Shown here piece after piece: positions 56,803 through 64,000 of a stretch of 64,000 nucleotides of DNA. The position numbers and the translations under genes were made by a program. Position 1 is the stretch's first letter. Each line of letters begins with the position of its first letter. Source of the DNA: Sphingomonas hankookensis. Lineage in GTDB: Bacteria; Pseudomonadota; Alphaproteobacteria; Sphingomonadales; Sphingomonadaceae. The notes under the pieces are model-generated. The model saw only the letters and a list, made by a program, of their open reading frames with translations, was not told where the DNA came from and did no database searches. The stretch covers positions 3,154,001 to 3,218,000 of the forward strand of contig NZ_CP117025.1 of NCBI RefSeq assembly GCF_028551275.1, in the 5' to 3' direction.

Positions 56803-57378
56803 ATGTTGATCGAAACCGAATCCACGCCCAATCCGGCGACGCTGAAATTCCTGCCCGGGCAGGTCGTGATGGACGCCGGCACGCGCGACTTCGCGTCGCC
56901 GGAGGAAGCGGAAGCATCGCCCCTCGCCACGCAGCTGTTCGCGCTGGGCGATGTCGTCGGCGTGTTCTTCGGCCGCGACTTCGTGTCGGTGACCAAGGCG
57001 CCGGGCAGCGAATGGGCCGATCTGAAGCCGGATGTGCTGGCGCTGCTGCTCGACCATTTCGGCGGGCGCATGCCGTTGTTCCACGCGACCGGCACCGCCG
57101 GCTTCTCGGTTCCGGCCGAGGACGCGGCCTTCACGGACAACCCGGAAGACGCCGACATCGTCGAACAGATCAAGGAACTGATCGAAACCCGCGTCCGTCC
57201 GGCGGTGGCGAATGACGGCGGCGACATCGTCTATCGCGGGTTCGACCAGGGCAAGGTCTATCTCCAGCTGCAGGGCGCCTGTTCGGGCTGCCCGTCGTCC
57301 AGCGCGACGCTGAAGAACGGGATCGAGCAATTGCTCAAATATTATGTCCCCGAAGTCACGGAGGTTCGTGCAGTCTGA
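56803..57378 (+). CDS. NifU-like Fe-S cluster carrier (Nfu)
   Basis: A 191-residue protein. The N-terminal Nfu_N domain ([19 protein letters not shown]) precedes the NifU C-terminal domain with the CxxC motif Cys160-Cys163 (ACSGCPSS). It carries a [4Fe-4S] cluster between two monomers to targets. Start is ATG 56803 by family habit; ATG 56794 would add MDA. Coupled to the nitroreductase gene by TGATG. Confidence 0.93.
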   Translation: MLIETESTPNPATLKFLPGQVVMDAGTRDFASPEEAEASPLATQLFALGDVVGVFFGRDFVSVTKAPGSEWADLKPDVLALLLDHFGGRMPLFHATGTAGFSVPAEDAAFTDNPEDADIVEQIKELIETRVRPAVANDGGDIVYRGFDQGKVYLQLQGACSGCPSSSATLKNGIEQLLKYYVPEVTEVRAV

Positions 57379-57968
57379 TGGCCAAGCTCGACGACCAGGC
57401 GCTCGACACGCTGTTCCGCAGCGCGCGCACGTTCAACAACTATACCGATCGGCCGGTCGACGACGCGACGCTGCACGCGATCTGGGACCTGCTGAAATGG
57501 GGGCCGACCAGCGCCAACCAGCTGCCGGCGCGGATCGTGTGGTGCACCTCGCCAGAGGCGAAGGACAAGCTGGCCGCCTGCGCCAGCGGGACCAACCCCG
57601 ACAAGATTCGCGCCGCGCCGGTGACCGCGATCATCGGCATGGACACCGAATTTCACGAACATCTGCCCGAACTATTCCCGCATACCGATGCGAAGTCGTG
57701 GTTCGACGGTAATGCCGAGCTGCGCCAGGCATCGGCTTTTCGCAATTCGTCGTTGCAGGGCGCCTATCTGATCCTCGCGGCACGCGCCCTGGGGCTCGAT
57801 ACCGGGCCGATGTCGGGCTTCGATGCCGGCGCGGTGGACAAGGCGTTCTTTGCCGATACGCCGTCGGTCCACGCCAATTTCATCACGACGCTCGGCTATG
57901 GCGATACCGCCAGCCTGCATCCGCGGTCGCCCCGGCCCGATTTCGCCAAGTTCAACCGGATCGCCTGA
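57378..57968 (+). CDS. Nitroreductase family protein, RutE/HadB type
   Basis: A 196-residue FMN oxidoreductase. [17 protein letters not shown] and [18 protein letters not shown] match the RutE/malonic semialdehyde reductase branch, with [17 protein letters not shown] near the end. In pyrimidine breakdown RutE reduces malonic semialdehyde; no other rut gene is present here, so this role is uncertain. Overlaps nfu by one base. Confidence 0.88.
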   Translation: MAKLDDQALDTLFRSARTFNNYTDRPVDDATLHAIWDLLKWGPTSANQLPARIVWCTSPEAKDKLAACASGTNPDKIRAAPVTAIIGMDTEFHEHLPELFPHTDAKSWFDGNAELRQASAFRNSSLQGAYLILAARALGLDTGPMSGFDAGAVDKAFFADTPSVHANFITTLGYGDTASLHPRSPRPDFAKFNRIA

Positions 57969-57975
57969 CCCCCTC

Positions 57976-58593
57976 GTGCGGACGCTGGTCATCGAAACCG
58001 CCACCGCCGCCTGCTCGGTCGCGTTGATCGAGGATGGCGCCGTGATCGCACACGACCATGTCGTCGTCGGGCGCGGCCATGCCGAACGGCTGGTGCCGAT
58101 GATCGCCGCCCTGCCCGATCAAGGACGCGCCGATGCGATCCTGGTCGATTGCGGTCCGGGCAGCTTTACCGGCGTGCGCGTCGGGCTGGCGGCGGCGCGC
58201 GGGCTGGGCATCGGCTGGGGCGTGCCGGTTACGGGCTATTCGTCGCTGGCGCTGATCGCCGCCGCCGCGCTCGCCGAACAACCGGGCGACGCGATCGTCG
58301 CGGTGCTCGACGGCGGCCATGGCGAGGTGTTTCAGCAGGCGTTCGACGGCGATCTGGTCGCCGATGGCCCGGCGGTGTCGCGCAAGCCCGCCGATGCGGT
58401 CGCGGCGCTTGCCCGCCGTCGGGTGGTCGGACAGGGCCTTGCCCGGTTGCGCAGCGTCGACGACAGCCTGCCCGACAGCGACCGCCTGCCCGATGCCGCC
58501 GATGCGGTGCTGCTTCCGGCGGTGCAGGCCAGCCTGCCCCCCGCCCCGCTCTATGGTCGTGCGCCCGATGCGGTGCCGAGCGTGCGGGCATGA
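57976..58593 (+). CDS. tsaB: tRNA t6A modification protein TsaB
   Basis: A 205-residue actin-like ASKHA protein needed with TsaD and TsaE to make N6-threonylcarbamoyl-A37 in tRNA. GTG 57976 starts VRTLVIETATAACSVALIEDG. The VDCGPGSFTGVRVGLAAARGL motif is typical. Overlaps rimI by 4 bases, the usual neighbour. Confidence 0.94.
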   Translation: MRTLVIETATAACSVALIEDGAVIAHDHVVVGRGHAERLVPMIAALPDQGRADAILVDCGPGSFTGVRVGLAAARGLGIGWGVPVTGYSSLALIAAAALAEQPGDAIVAVLDGGHGEVFQQAFDGDLVADGPAVSRKPADAVAALARRRVVGQGLARLRSVDDSLPDSDRLPDAADAVLLPAVQASLPPAPLYGRAPDAVPSVRA

Positions 58594-59072
58594 GCGATAC
58601 GCGCGTCGCGATCGCGCTGGCCGATGGCACCGCCGCCGATGTCGGCGCGGTCGACCGGGTGATGCAGGCGGCGTTCGATCCGCGCTTTGGGGAGGCATGG
58701 ACCCCTGCCCAATGCCTCGGCATGTTGTCGTTGCCCGGCGTCTGGCTGACGCTGGCGCATCTGGACGGCCGACTGGTCGGCTTCGCGCTGACGCGGGCGG
58801 TGGCCGATGATGCCGAATTGCTGCTGATCGCGGTGCTTCCCGACGAACGCGGGCGCGGGGTCGGACGCGCCCTGCTGCGGCGGGCGATCGACGATGCCGC
58901 TGTGCGGGGTGCCGTGCGGCTGTGCCTCGAAATGCGCGCGGGCAACGATGCCACCCGGCTCTATGCCAGCGAAGGCTTCGCCAAATGCGGGGAGCGGCGC
59001 AATTATTATGCCGGTCGCGGTGGCGAACGCTTCGACGCACACACCTATGTCCGGCCGATTCCGGGCAAATAA
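58590..59072 (+). CDS. rimI: Ribosomal-protein-alanine N-acetyltransferase family (RimI-like)
   Basis: A 160-residue GNAT enzyme. The acetyl-CoA loop is VLPDERGRGVGRALL (about 90-105), followed by LEMRAGNDATRLYASEGF typical of RimI. It would acetylate the N-terminus of ribosomal protein S18. ATGA overlap with tsaB supports the call by context. Confidence 0.9.
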   Translation: MSDTRVAIALADGTAADVGAVDRVMQAAFDPRFGEAWTPAQCLGMLSLPGVWLTLAHLDGRLVGFALTRAVADDAELLLIAVLPDERGRGVGRALLRRAIDDAAVRGAVRLCLEMRAGNDATRLYASEGFAKCGERRNYYAGRGGERFDAHTYVRPIPGK

Positions 59073-59162
59073 CAAAAGATGTTACTTATATTGTTGCGAT
59101 GACCGCGCGGTAGGCCGATAGCGGTAACGGCCAATTGTAGCGGCTGCGTAACGAGGGAAGAT

Positions 59163-59576
59163 ATGGAAATGGACGCGGAGCGTGACGGCACGCTGATCGC
59201 ATTGACCGCGGATATCGTCGCGGCACATGTCGGAAACAACAATATCGATGTCGCGGACATCCCGACGCTGATCCACAGCGTCCATGGTGCGCTCGCCAAG
59301 CTCGGTTCGCCGGCCGAGGCGCCCGCACCGCGCGCGGAACCGGCGGTGCCGGTGCGCTCGTCGGTCAAGCCCGACTATATCGTCTGTCTGGAGGACGGGC
59401 GGAAGCTCAAGATGCTCAAGCGGCATCTGATGACCCATTACAACCTGACGCCCGAGCAATATCGCGCGAAGTGGAACCTGCCGGCCGACTATCCGATGGT
59501 CGCGCCCAACTATGCCGAACAGCGTCGCTCGCTCGCCAAGCAGATCGGCCTGGGTACGCAACGGCGCAGCGCCTGA
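59163..59576 (+). CDS. MucR/Ros family zinc-finger regulator
   Basis: A 137-residue regulator. The zinc-finger ligands are Cys75, Asp78, His88 and His92 (CLEDGRKLKMLKRHLMTH), followed by YNLTPEQYRAKWNLPADYPMVAPNYAEQRR, the conserved Ros core. Ros/MucR proteins are H-NS-like silencers of AT-rich promoters in alphaproteobacteria and often repress their own gene. The AT-rich patch at 59070-59100 upstream could be such a site. GAGGGAAGAT is the ribosome site. Confidence 0.96.
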   Translation: MEMDAERDGTLIALTADIVAAHVGNNNIDVADIPTLIHSVHGALAKLGSPAEAPAPRAEPAVPVRSSVKPDYIVCLEDGRKLKMLKRHLMTHYNLTPEQYRAKWNLPADYPMVAPNYAEQRRSLAKQIGLGTQRRSA

Positions 59577-59665
59577 TCCGGGCGGCACGCGTTTAGCGGC
59601 TTTCGCTGGCGCGCCCGGCACGCTAGAACGGCGCGCAACTCTCCCGTCTGGACGTACAGGAATTC

Positions 59666-60088
59666 ATGCCCCGCAAGATCGATCTCGAAGCGCTGTGTCA
59701 CCAAAAGGGGCTGCGGATCACCGAACAGCGCCGCGTCATCGCGCGCGTCCTGTCCGAAGCCGACGACCATCCCGATGTCGAAAAGGTGTATGAACGCGCA
59801 TCGGCGATCGATCCGGGCATCTCGATCGCGACCGTGTATCGCACCGTGCGCCTGTTCGAAGAGGCGGGCATCCTCGACCGTCACGATTTCGGCGACGGCC
59901 GCGCGCGCTACGAACCCTCGCCCGAGGCGCATCACGATCACCTGATCGATGTGGAGAGCGGCCGGGTGATCGAATTCGTCGATCCGGAACTGGAACTGCT
60001 GCAGAAACAAATTGCCGAACGCCTGGGCTTCCGTCTCGTCGACCACCGCATGGAACTCTACGGCGTCAGCCTCGACCGCAAGGATTGA
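59666..60088 (+). CDS. Fur family metal-responsive regulator (Fur/Mur)
   Basis: A 140-residue regulator. Winged helix about 1-80 (GLRITEQRRVIARVLSEA, ISIATVYRTVRLFEEAGILDRHDF), then a dimer and metal domain with AHHDHLIDVESGRVIEF. The C-terminal CxxC structural zinc motifs of E. coli Fur are absent, as in alphaproteobacterial Fur/Mur, which may respond to manganese rather than iron. Follows mucR and precedes plsC, the usual sphingomonad order as I recall it. Confidence 0.93.
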   Translation: MPRKIDLEALCHQKGLRITEQRRVIARVLSEADDHPDVEKVYERASAIDPGISIATVYRTVRLFEEAGILDRHDFGDGRARYEPSPEAHHDHLIDVESGRVIEFVDPELELLQKQIAERLGFRLVDHRMELYGVSLDRKD

Positions 60089-60093
60089 CGCGC

Positions 60094-60828
60094 ATGCCCC
60101 TGCCCGCGCGGCTGCGGTTGATCGCACGGGCGGGCGGCATGCTGGCGGCGCTGGTCGTCTATCTGATCCTGCACGGCAGTTGGCGGGCATTGCGCCTGCG
60201 CTCGCCATGGCCGCCGCGCTTTCTGGGGCGGATCGCTTCGGTCGTCGGGGTCAGGACCACCGTCATCGGGTCGCCGGCGCCGCGCGACGTGCTCTACCTC
60301 GCCAATCATCAAAGCTGGATCGACATTCTCGCCATTGCCGGGGCGAGCGGGAGTGCGTTCGTCGCCAAGGGCGAGTTGCGTGACGCGCCGCTGGTCGGGT
60401 GGCTGTGCACGCTGAACCACACCCTCTTTGTCGATCGCGGCGACCGGCTGGGCGTGGCGCGGCAGATCGATACGCTGCGCCAGGCGCTGCTGGCCGACCA
60501 TCCGGTGACGGTGTTTCCCGAAGGGACGACCAGCGCGCCGGGCGAATTGCTGCCGTTCAAGGCGGCGTTGCTGGGTGCGATCGACCCGCCGCCGCCGGGC
60601 CTCAGGGTACAGCCGGTCTATCTCGACTATGGCGACGCGCGGGACGTCGCGTGGCTGGGTGACGAGCCGGGCACGACGAATGCTGCGAGGGTGCTGGCAC
60701 GGCCGGGGCGGATCGCGCTGACGATCCATTTCCTCGAACCGTTCGATCCGGCGGGCATGGGACGCAAGGCGGTCGCGGCAAGGGCGCGGGATGCGATCGC
60801 GGCGGCGATGCGTCAGGGAAGAACGTAA
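60094..60828 (+). CDS. 1-acyl-sn-glycerol-3-phosphate acyltransferase (PlsC family)
   Basis: A 244-residue membrane acyltransferase. HX4D motif NHQSWID (near 70), then FVDRGDR and FPEGTTS (near 145), all PlsC boxes. It adds the second acyl chain in phospholipid synthesis. ATG 60094 follows AAGGA; TTG 60085 is possible but less likely. Its 3' end overlaps the opposing TonB-domain gene by 16 bases. Confidence 0.92.
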   Translation: MPLPARLRLIARAGGMLAALVVYLILHGSWRALRLRSPWPPRFLGRIASVVGVRTTVIGSPAPRDVLYLANHQSWIDILAIAGASGSAFVAKGELRDAPLVGWLCTLNHTLFVDRGDRLGVARQIDTLRQALLADHPVTVFPEGTTSAPGELLPFKAALLGAIDPPPPGLRVQPVYLDYGDARDVAWLGDEPGTTNAARVLARPGRIALTIHFLEPFDPAGMGRKAVAARARDAIAAAMRQGRT

Positions 60829-61277
60829 GCGATTGGCGCTCCGTCCCGGTCGGTCGCTGGACGAAATCGCAACGATCGCAGGCGACTGCAGATCGATTTG
60901 GCACTATCGTCCGACTGCACCTGACCGTTTACCGTGCAATTTCCAACGCGCCCATCGGGGTTCACGACGAAACGAATACGGTGCGGTGGTGATACGGCCA
61001 GCACCGATTGCAGCGTCTGCTCCGCTACCTCGCTCGATGGCAGAACCCGTGGTGGTGTCACGTGAACATCGCCACGCCACGCAATGCGGGGATATATCGA
61101 CGCGTCGGAAAGCGGCACATCGAATAGCTCTAAATCTTCCACACATTTGCAGACGTATCGATACCGCCAGTCGAACGTCACCGAGTAGACGAGCCAATTC
61201 GTCAGCAGGGCAAGGGCCAAAGCTGCCAAACGGCTCAGCGCCGTTGGCGCGGCAGACGAGGCCCCGGTATCAGCCAT
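60813..61277 (-). CDS. Membrane-anchored protein with TonB-like C-terminus
   Basis: A 154-residue protein from ATG 61277 (or GTG 61295). One membrane helix (LSRLAALALALLTNWLVYSV), then a short periplasmic domain whose end (IRFVVNPDGRVGNCTVNGQ, SRLRSLRFRPATDRDGAPI) resembles TonB C-terminal repeats with a Cys pair. It lacks the Pro-rich spacer of TonB. Converges on plsC with a 16-base overlap. Function unknown. Confidence 0.68.
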   Translation of the reverse strand: MADTGASSAAPTALSRLAALALALLTNWLVYSVTFDWRYRYVCKCVEDLELFDVPLSDASIYPRIAWRGDVHVTPPRVLPSSEVAEQTLQSVLAVSPPHRIRFVVNPDGRVGNCTVNGQVQSDDSAKSICSRLRSLRFRPATDRDGAPIAYVLP

Positions 61278-61316
61278 CGACCCGAAGTGTGTCACGCCGA
61301 ACTGGCAATGCCAACC

Positions 61317-62249
61317 CTACTCGCTGAACTCCCCGACCGTCACCCGCCGCCCCAACAGGAAGGCGTCGTTGACGTGCACGAACGGCGACAGATCGACGTC
61401 GCTCACCCGGTCGCGCAGGCATTCGGCGAAACGGCGATACAGGCGAGCATATTCGGGCTCGTCACCAACATCGACCGGCGTGCCATCGACCGCCATCTGC
61501 GACGCGCCCATCGACAGCTTCAGGTTGCCGTCATCGGTTTCGACATCGACGTCCCAGGTCTGCGGCCCCGTCTGGTCGAAGTCGAATTCGACGCGGACCG
61601 GCACGCCCGCCGTGTCGGTGAAGTCGAGATCGGCGGCGATCGGCGCGTCGCGGTTCGAGGGAAAGCGTAGCTCCGCCGCATCGAGCAGCAGCGGGCGCGG
61701 CAGGATGCGGGTGATGACCGACAGCGCGTTGATCCCCGGATCGAACACACCGATGCCCGGCTCCCAGATCCATGCCTGTCCCGGATGCCAGACGCGCACG
61801 TCCTCCTTCCAATTGACCGCGACGCGGCGGATATTGCGGGTGGCCAGCCATTGCCGCGCCGGTTCGACCGCCGCTGCCTCGCGCGAATGCCAAGTCGCGA
61901 ACAGCACCTTGCCGGCCTGTTCGGCGGCGCGGGCGAACGCCTGCGCTTCGGACAGGGTGGCGGCGGGCGGCTTTTCGATCATCACGTCGAGCCCGTGGTC
62001 GAGCGCCTGTTGGATCAGCGACAGGCGTCCGCGCGGCGGCGTGCAGATCGAGATCGCCTGCACATCGGGCATCGCCGCCATCATCTCGTCGATGGTCTTG
62101 AACCCCGGCACACCATCGGGCGCGGCATGGCCGGTGACGGCGGCGACGAGCTCGAAATCCGGGCTGGCGGCGATGTGCGGGATATGCTGGTCGCGCGCGA
62201 TCTTGCCGATGCCGGCCAACGCAATGCGGGTCGGGGAAGCCAACGTCAT
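61317..62249 (-). CDS. D-galactose 1-dehydrogenase-like oxidoreductase
   Basis: A 310-residue Gfo/Idh/MocA enzyme from ATG 62249 (GGCAGGAGAG site). Rossmann motif GIGKIARDQHIPHI; VMIEKPPAATL. The stretch VNWKEDVRVWHPGQAWIWEPGIGVFDPGINALS is very close to the Pseudomonas D-galactose 1-dehydrogenase as I remember it, so oxidation of galactose to galactonolactone (EC 1.1.1.48) is the best call. No De Ley-Doudoroff genes are in the window to confirm it. Confidence 0.85.
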   Translation of the reverse strand: MTLASPTRIALAGIGKIARDQHIPHIAASPDFELVAAVTGHAAPDGVPGFKTIDEMMAAMPDVQAISICTPPRGRLSLIQQALDHGLDVMIEKPPAATLSEAQAFARAAEQAGKVLFATWHSREAAAVEPARQWLATRNIRRVAVNWKEDVRVWHPGQAWIWEPGIGVFDPGINALSVITRILPRPLLLDAAELRFPSNRDAPIAADLDFTDTAGVPVRVEFDFDQTGPQTWDVDVETDDGNLKLSMGASQMAVDGTPVDVGDEPEYARLYRRFAECLRDRVSDVDLSPFVHVNDAFLLGRRVTVGEFSE

Positions 62250-62309
62250 TCTCTCCTGCCGATTATTTGTCCGACTTATCAAGCCGGCCGCAACCTAGCA
62301 AGCGGCGTA

Positions 62310-63065
62310 TCAGATTCCGCCGGCGACCGGATCGTGACCGGCAGAGCGCAGGCGGTCGGTCAAGTCCGCAAGGCAGGCATCGACCAACACCGGATCGGTC
62401 GCGCGGACGACGAAGTTCGCGCCGGTGCGGCCTTCGCGAAAGAAGGGGTAGCTGCCGATCGCCACGCCATCATGCGCGCGTTCGACCTCGCCCAGCATCC
62501 CGGCCACCTCGCTCTCGCCCACCCAGCAGCCGAGCGTCCCGGAGACGACCGGCCGACCGCCCTCCATCGTGCCGGTCAGGCTGTCGAGCATCGCCGCGGC
62601 GATATGCGGCACGCCCGCCATGACGAAGATATTCGCGATATGAATGCCCGGCGCGCCCGACATCCGGTTCTCGATCAGCTCGCCGCCTTGCGGAACCCGC
62701 GCCATGCGCAGCCGCGCGTCGGTCAGCCCGCCACGCGTTGCGTAATAGGCTTCGAGGATCGCCCGCGCGCGGGGATGCACGACGACCGGCACGCCCAGCG
62801 CCGCCGCGATCGAATCGACGGTGATGTCGTCATGGGTCGGGCCGATCCCGCCGGTGGTGAAGAGATAATCGTTGCGCGCCCGCAGCGTGTTCACCGCCTC
62901 GACGATCGCATCCTCCCGGTCGGCAACCACCCGAACCTCGGACAGGCGGATGCCCTGCACGTTCAGCCAGGTCGCCAGCTGCGACACATTCTTGTCCTGC
63001 GTCCGGCCGGAGAGAATCTCATCCCCGATGACGAGCAGGGCGGCGGTCCAGATGCGATCGGTCAT
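62310..63065 (-). CDS. CinA N-terminal-type molybdopterin-binding domain protein
   Basis: A 251-residue protein with the MoCF/CinA fold. AALLVIGDEILSGRTQDKN at the start and TTGGIGPTHDDITVDSIAAALGV near 70-92 are diagnostic. It lacks the C-terminal nicotinamide-nucleotide amidase domain of full CinA. Members can be ADP-ribose pyrophosphatases. Divergent from map by 63 bases. Confidence 0.9.
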   Translation of the reverse strand: MTDRIWTAALLVIGDEILSGRTQDKNVSQLATWLNVQGIRLSEVRVVADREDAIVEAVNTLRARNDYLFTTGGIGPTHDDITVDSIAAALGVPVVVHPRARAILEAYYATRGGLTDARLRMARVPQGGELIENRMSGAPGIHIANIFVMAGVPHIAAAMLDSLTGTMEGGRPVVSGTLGCWVGESEVAGMLGEVERAHDGVAIGSYPFFREGRTGANFVVRATDPVLVDACLADLTDRLRSAGHDPVAGGI

Positions 63066-63128
63066 GCCCTTCGCATAGCGCGGGCACGCGCCCTCGCCTA
63101 GCGCCCGATCCTTGCCTATATGGGCACG

Positions 63129-63956
63129 ATGACCGACTATCAGACCGTCACCGCCGATATGCCGCTGGCCCGGACCGGCGCGATCAAGCTGCACGATGCC
63201 ACCGGGTTCGAAGGGATGCGCCGCGCCGGCCGCCTCGCCGCGCACATCCTCGATGAAATCACCCCGCATGTCGTGCCGGGCGTCACCACCGCCGAGCTGG
63301 ATGCGATCATCTATCGCCTGATGCGCGAGGGCGGCGCGGTGCCCGCCACGCTCGGCTATCGCGGCTATGCCCATTCGACCTGCATCTCGATCAACCATGT
63401 GGTTTGTCATGGCATCCCGTCGGACCGGGCGCTGAAGGACGGCGACATCGCCAATATCGACGTGACGCCGCTGCTGGACGGCTGGCATGGCGACAGCAGC
63501 CGCACCTATCTGGTCGGCAACGTGCCGATCAAGGCCCGCAAGCTGGTCGACGTGACCTATGAATGCCTGATGCTCGGCATCGAACAGGCGAAGCCCGGCA
63601 ACCGGATGGGCGATGTCGCGCACGCGATCCAGCGCCATGCCGAAGCGCATCGCTACGGCGTGGTCCGCGACTTCTGCGGTCACGGCCTGGGCCAGCTGTT
63701 CCACGACGCGCCGGAAGTGATCCATGCCGGCCGCCCCGGCACCGGTCCGGAACTGCGGCCCGGCATGTTCTTCACCATCGAACCGATGATCAATATCGGC
63801 CGCCCCGACGTGAAGATGCTGGAGGATGGCTGGACGGCGGTGACGCGCGACCGGTCGCTGTCGGCGCAGTTCGAGCATTCGATCGGGATTACCGAGGATG
63901 GGTGCGAGATCTTCACGCTCAGCCCCAAGGGGTTTACGAAGCCGCCGTACGGGTAA
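63129..63956 (+). CDS. map: Methionine aminopeptidase, type I
   Basis: A 275-residue cytosolic metalloenzyme that removes N-terminal Met from new proteins. Metal ligands are in NIDVTPLLDGWHGDSSRTY (two Asp), GHGLGQLFHDAPEV (His), FTIEPM (Glu) and FEHSIGIT (Glu). The start is ATG 63129; ATG 63120 would add MGT. Ends 44 bases before the window edge, where nothing further can be called. Confidence 0.96.
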   Translation: MTDYQTVTADMPLARTGAIKLHDATGFEGMRRAGRLAAHILDEITPHVVPGVTTAELDAIIYRLMREGGAVPATLGYRGYAHSTCISINHVVCHGIPSDRALKDGDIANIDVTPLLDGWHGDSSRTYLVGNVPIKARKLVDVTYECLMLGIEQAKPGNRMGDVAHAIQRHAEAHRYGVVRDFCGHGLGQLFHDAPEVIHAGRPGTGPELRPGMFFTIEPMINIGRPDVKMLEDGWTAVTRDRSLSAQFEHSIGITEDGCEIFTLSPKGFTKPPYG

Positions 63957-64000
63957 GTAGGGCGCCGGCCTTATCGCCTTCGCGACAGCCACCCGCCCAG

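Overview
The window is high-GC DNA from an alphaproteobacterium, most likely a Sphingomonas-type sphingomonad. The evidence is a split b/b' ATP synthase Fo operon without the F1 genes, a Ros/MucR regulator, a Fur/Mur-type regulator, a RirA-like Rrf2 regulator (Cx7Cx5C) heading a SUF operon, a dnaK promoter matching the alphaproteobacterial heat-shock consensus, a PagL-like protein, a D-galactose 1-dehydrogenase-like enzyme, and several intergenic palindrome families of the kind common in sphingomonads. It reads as ordinary chromosome: housekeeping genes with many 1- or 4-base start/stop overlaps, and no transposase, integrase, phage module, CRISPR array, rRNA or tRNA that I could recognise.

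Layout. 1-5.9 kb (mostly minus): uvrC (cut by the window edge), a membrane diguanylate cyclase, a Gfo/Idh/MocA oxidoreductase with a small periplasmic protein, a secreted esterase, a DUF4349 lipoprotein and a SugE/Gdx-type SMR exporter. 6-9.3 kb (minus): atpI-atpB-atpE-b'-b followed by a coupled DUF805 gene. 9.4-9.6 kb: a tiny membrane-peptide ORF with an exceptional Shine-Dalgarno sequence. 9.7-14.5 kb (minus): ydbH-ynbE-ydbL envelope cassette and a PagL-like gene coupled to a small secreted protein. 14.6-16.8 kb (plus): DUF2975/XRE pair, radC, acetyltransferase. 16.8-20.8 kb: EF-hand protein, purB, a soluble chemoreceptor, GNAT. 20.9-24.2 kb (minus): dnaK-dnaJ behind a sigma-32 type promoter. 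24.2-28 kb: copper-chaperone-like lipoprotein, LuxR-type regulator, envelope protein, HExxH protein, TonB-C-terminal protein. 28.1-33 kb (plus): DUF1206, an unknown gene, uvrA, a nucleotidyltransferase-like gene and a 64-aa gene. 33-34.5 kb: glycine-zipper lipoprotein apparently starting at ACG, cold-shock protein, two small genes. 34.5-42.8 kb (minus): complete SUF operon rrf2-sufB-x-sufC-sufD-sufS-sufT-sufA followed by a TonB-dependent receptor. 43-48.7 kb: pyrD, HPP protein, gamma-glutamyltransferase, acyl-CoA ligase. 48.8-52.6 kb is the most disturbed stretch: a frameshifted glucosaminidase, a truncated and frameshifted copy of the start of an MFS gene, and the intact MFS gene. 52.9-64 kb: M16 peptidase, Crp/Fnr regulator, nfu, nitroreductase, tsaB-rimI, mucR, fur, plsC, TonB-C-terminal protein, galactose dehydrogenase, cinA-type protein and map.

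Functionally the window links Fe-S cluster assembly and iron control (SUF, Nfu, Rrf2, Fur, a TonB receptor), nucleotide excision repair (UvrA and UvrC), protein folding (DnaKJ), energy production (Fo sector) and envelope maintenance (YdbH-YnbE-YdbL, PagL-like, PlsC, lipoproteins). I found no convincing new multi-gene system. The best leads are the 33-residue membrane peptide at 9454-9555, a three-copy long palindromic repeat family, the partial MFS duplication, the ACG-start lipoprotein, and a chain of uncharacterised genes coupled to uvrA.
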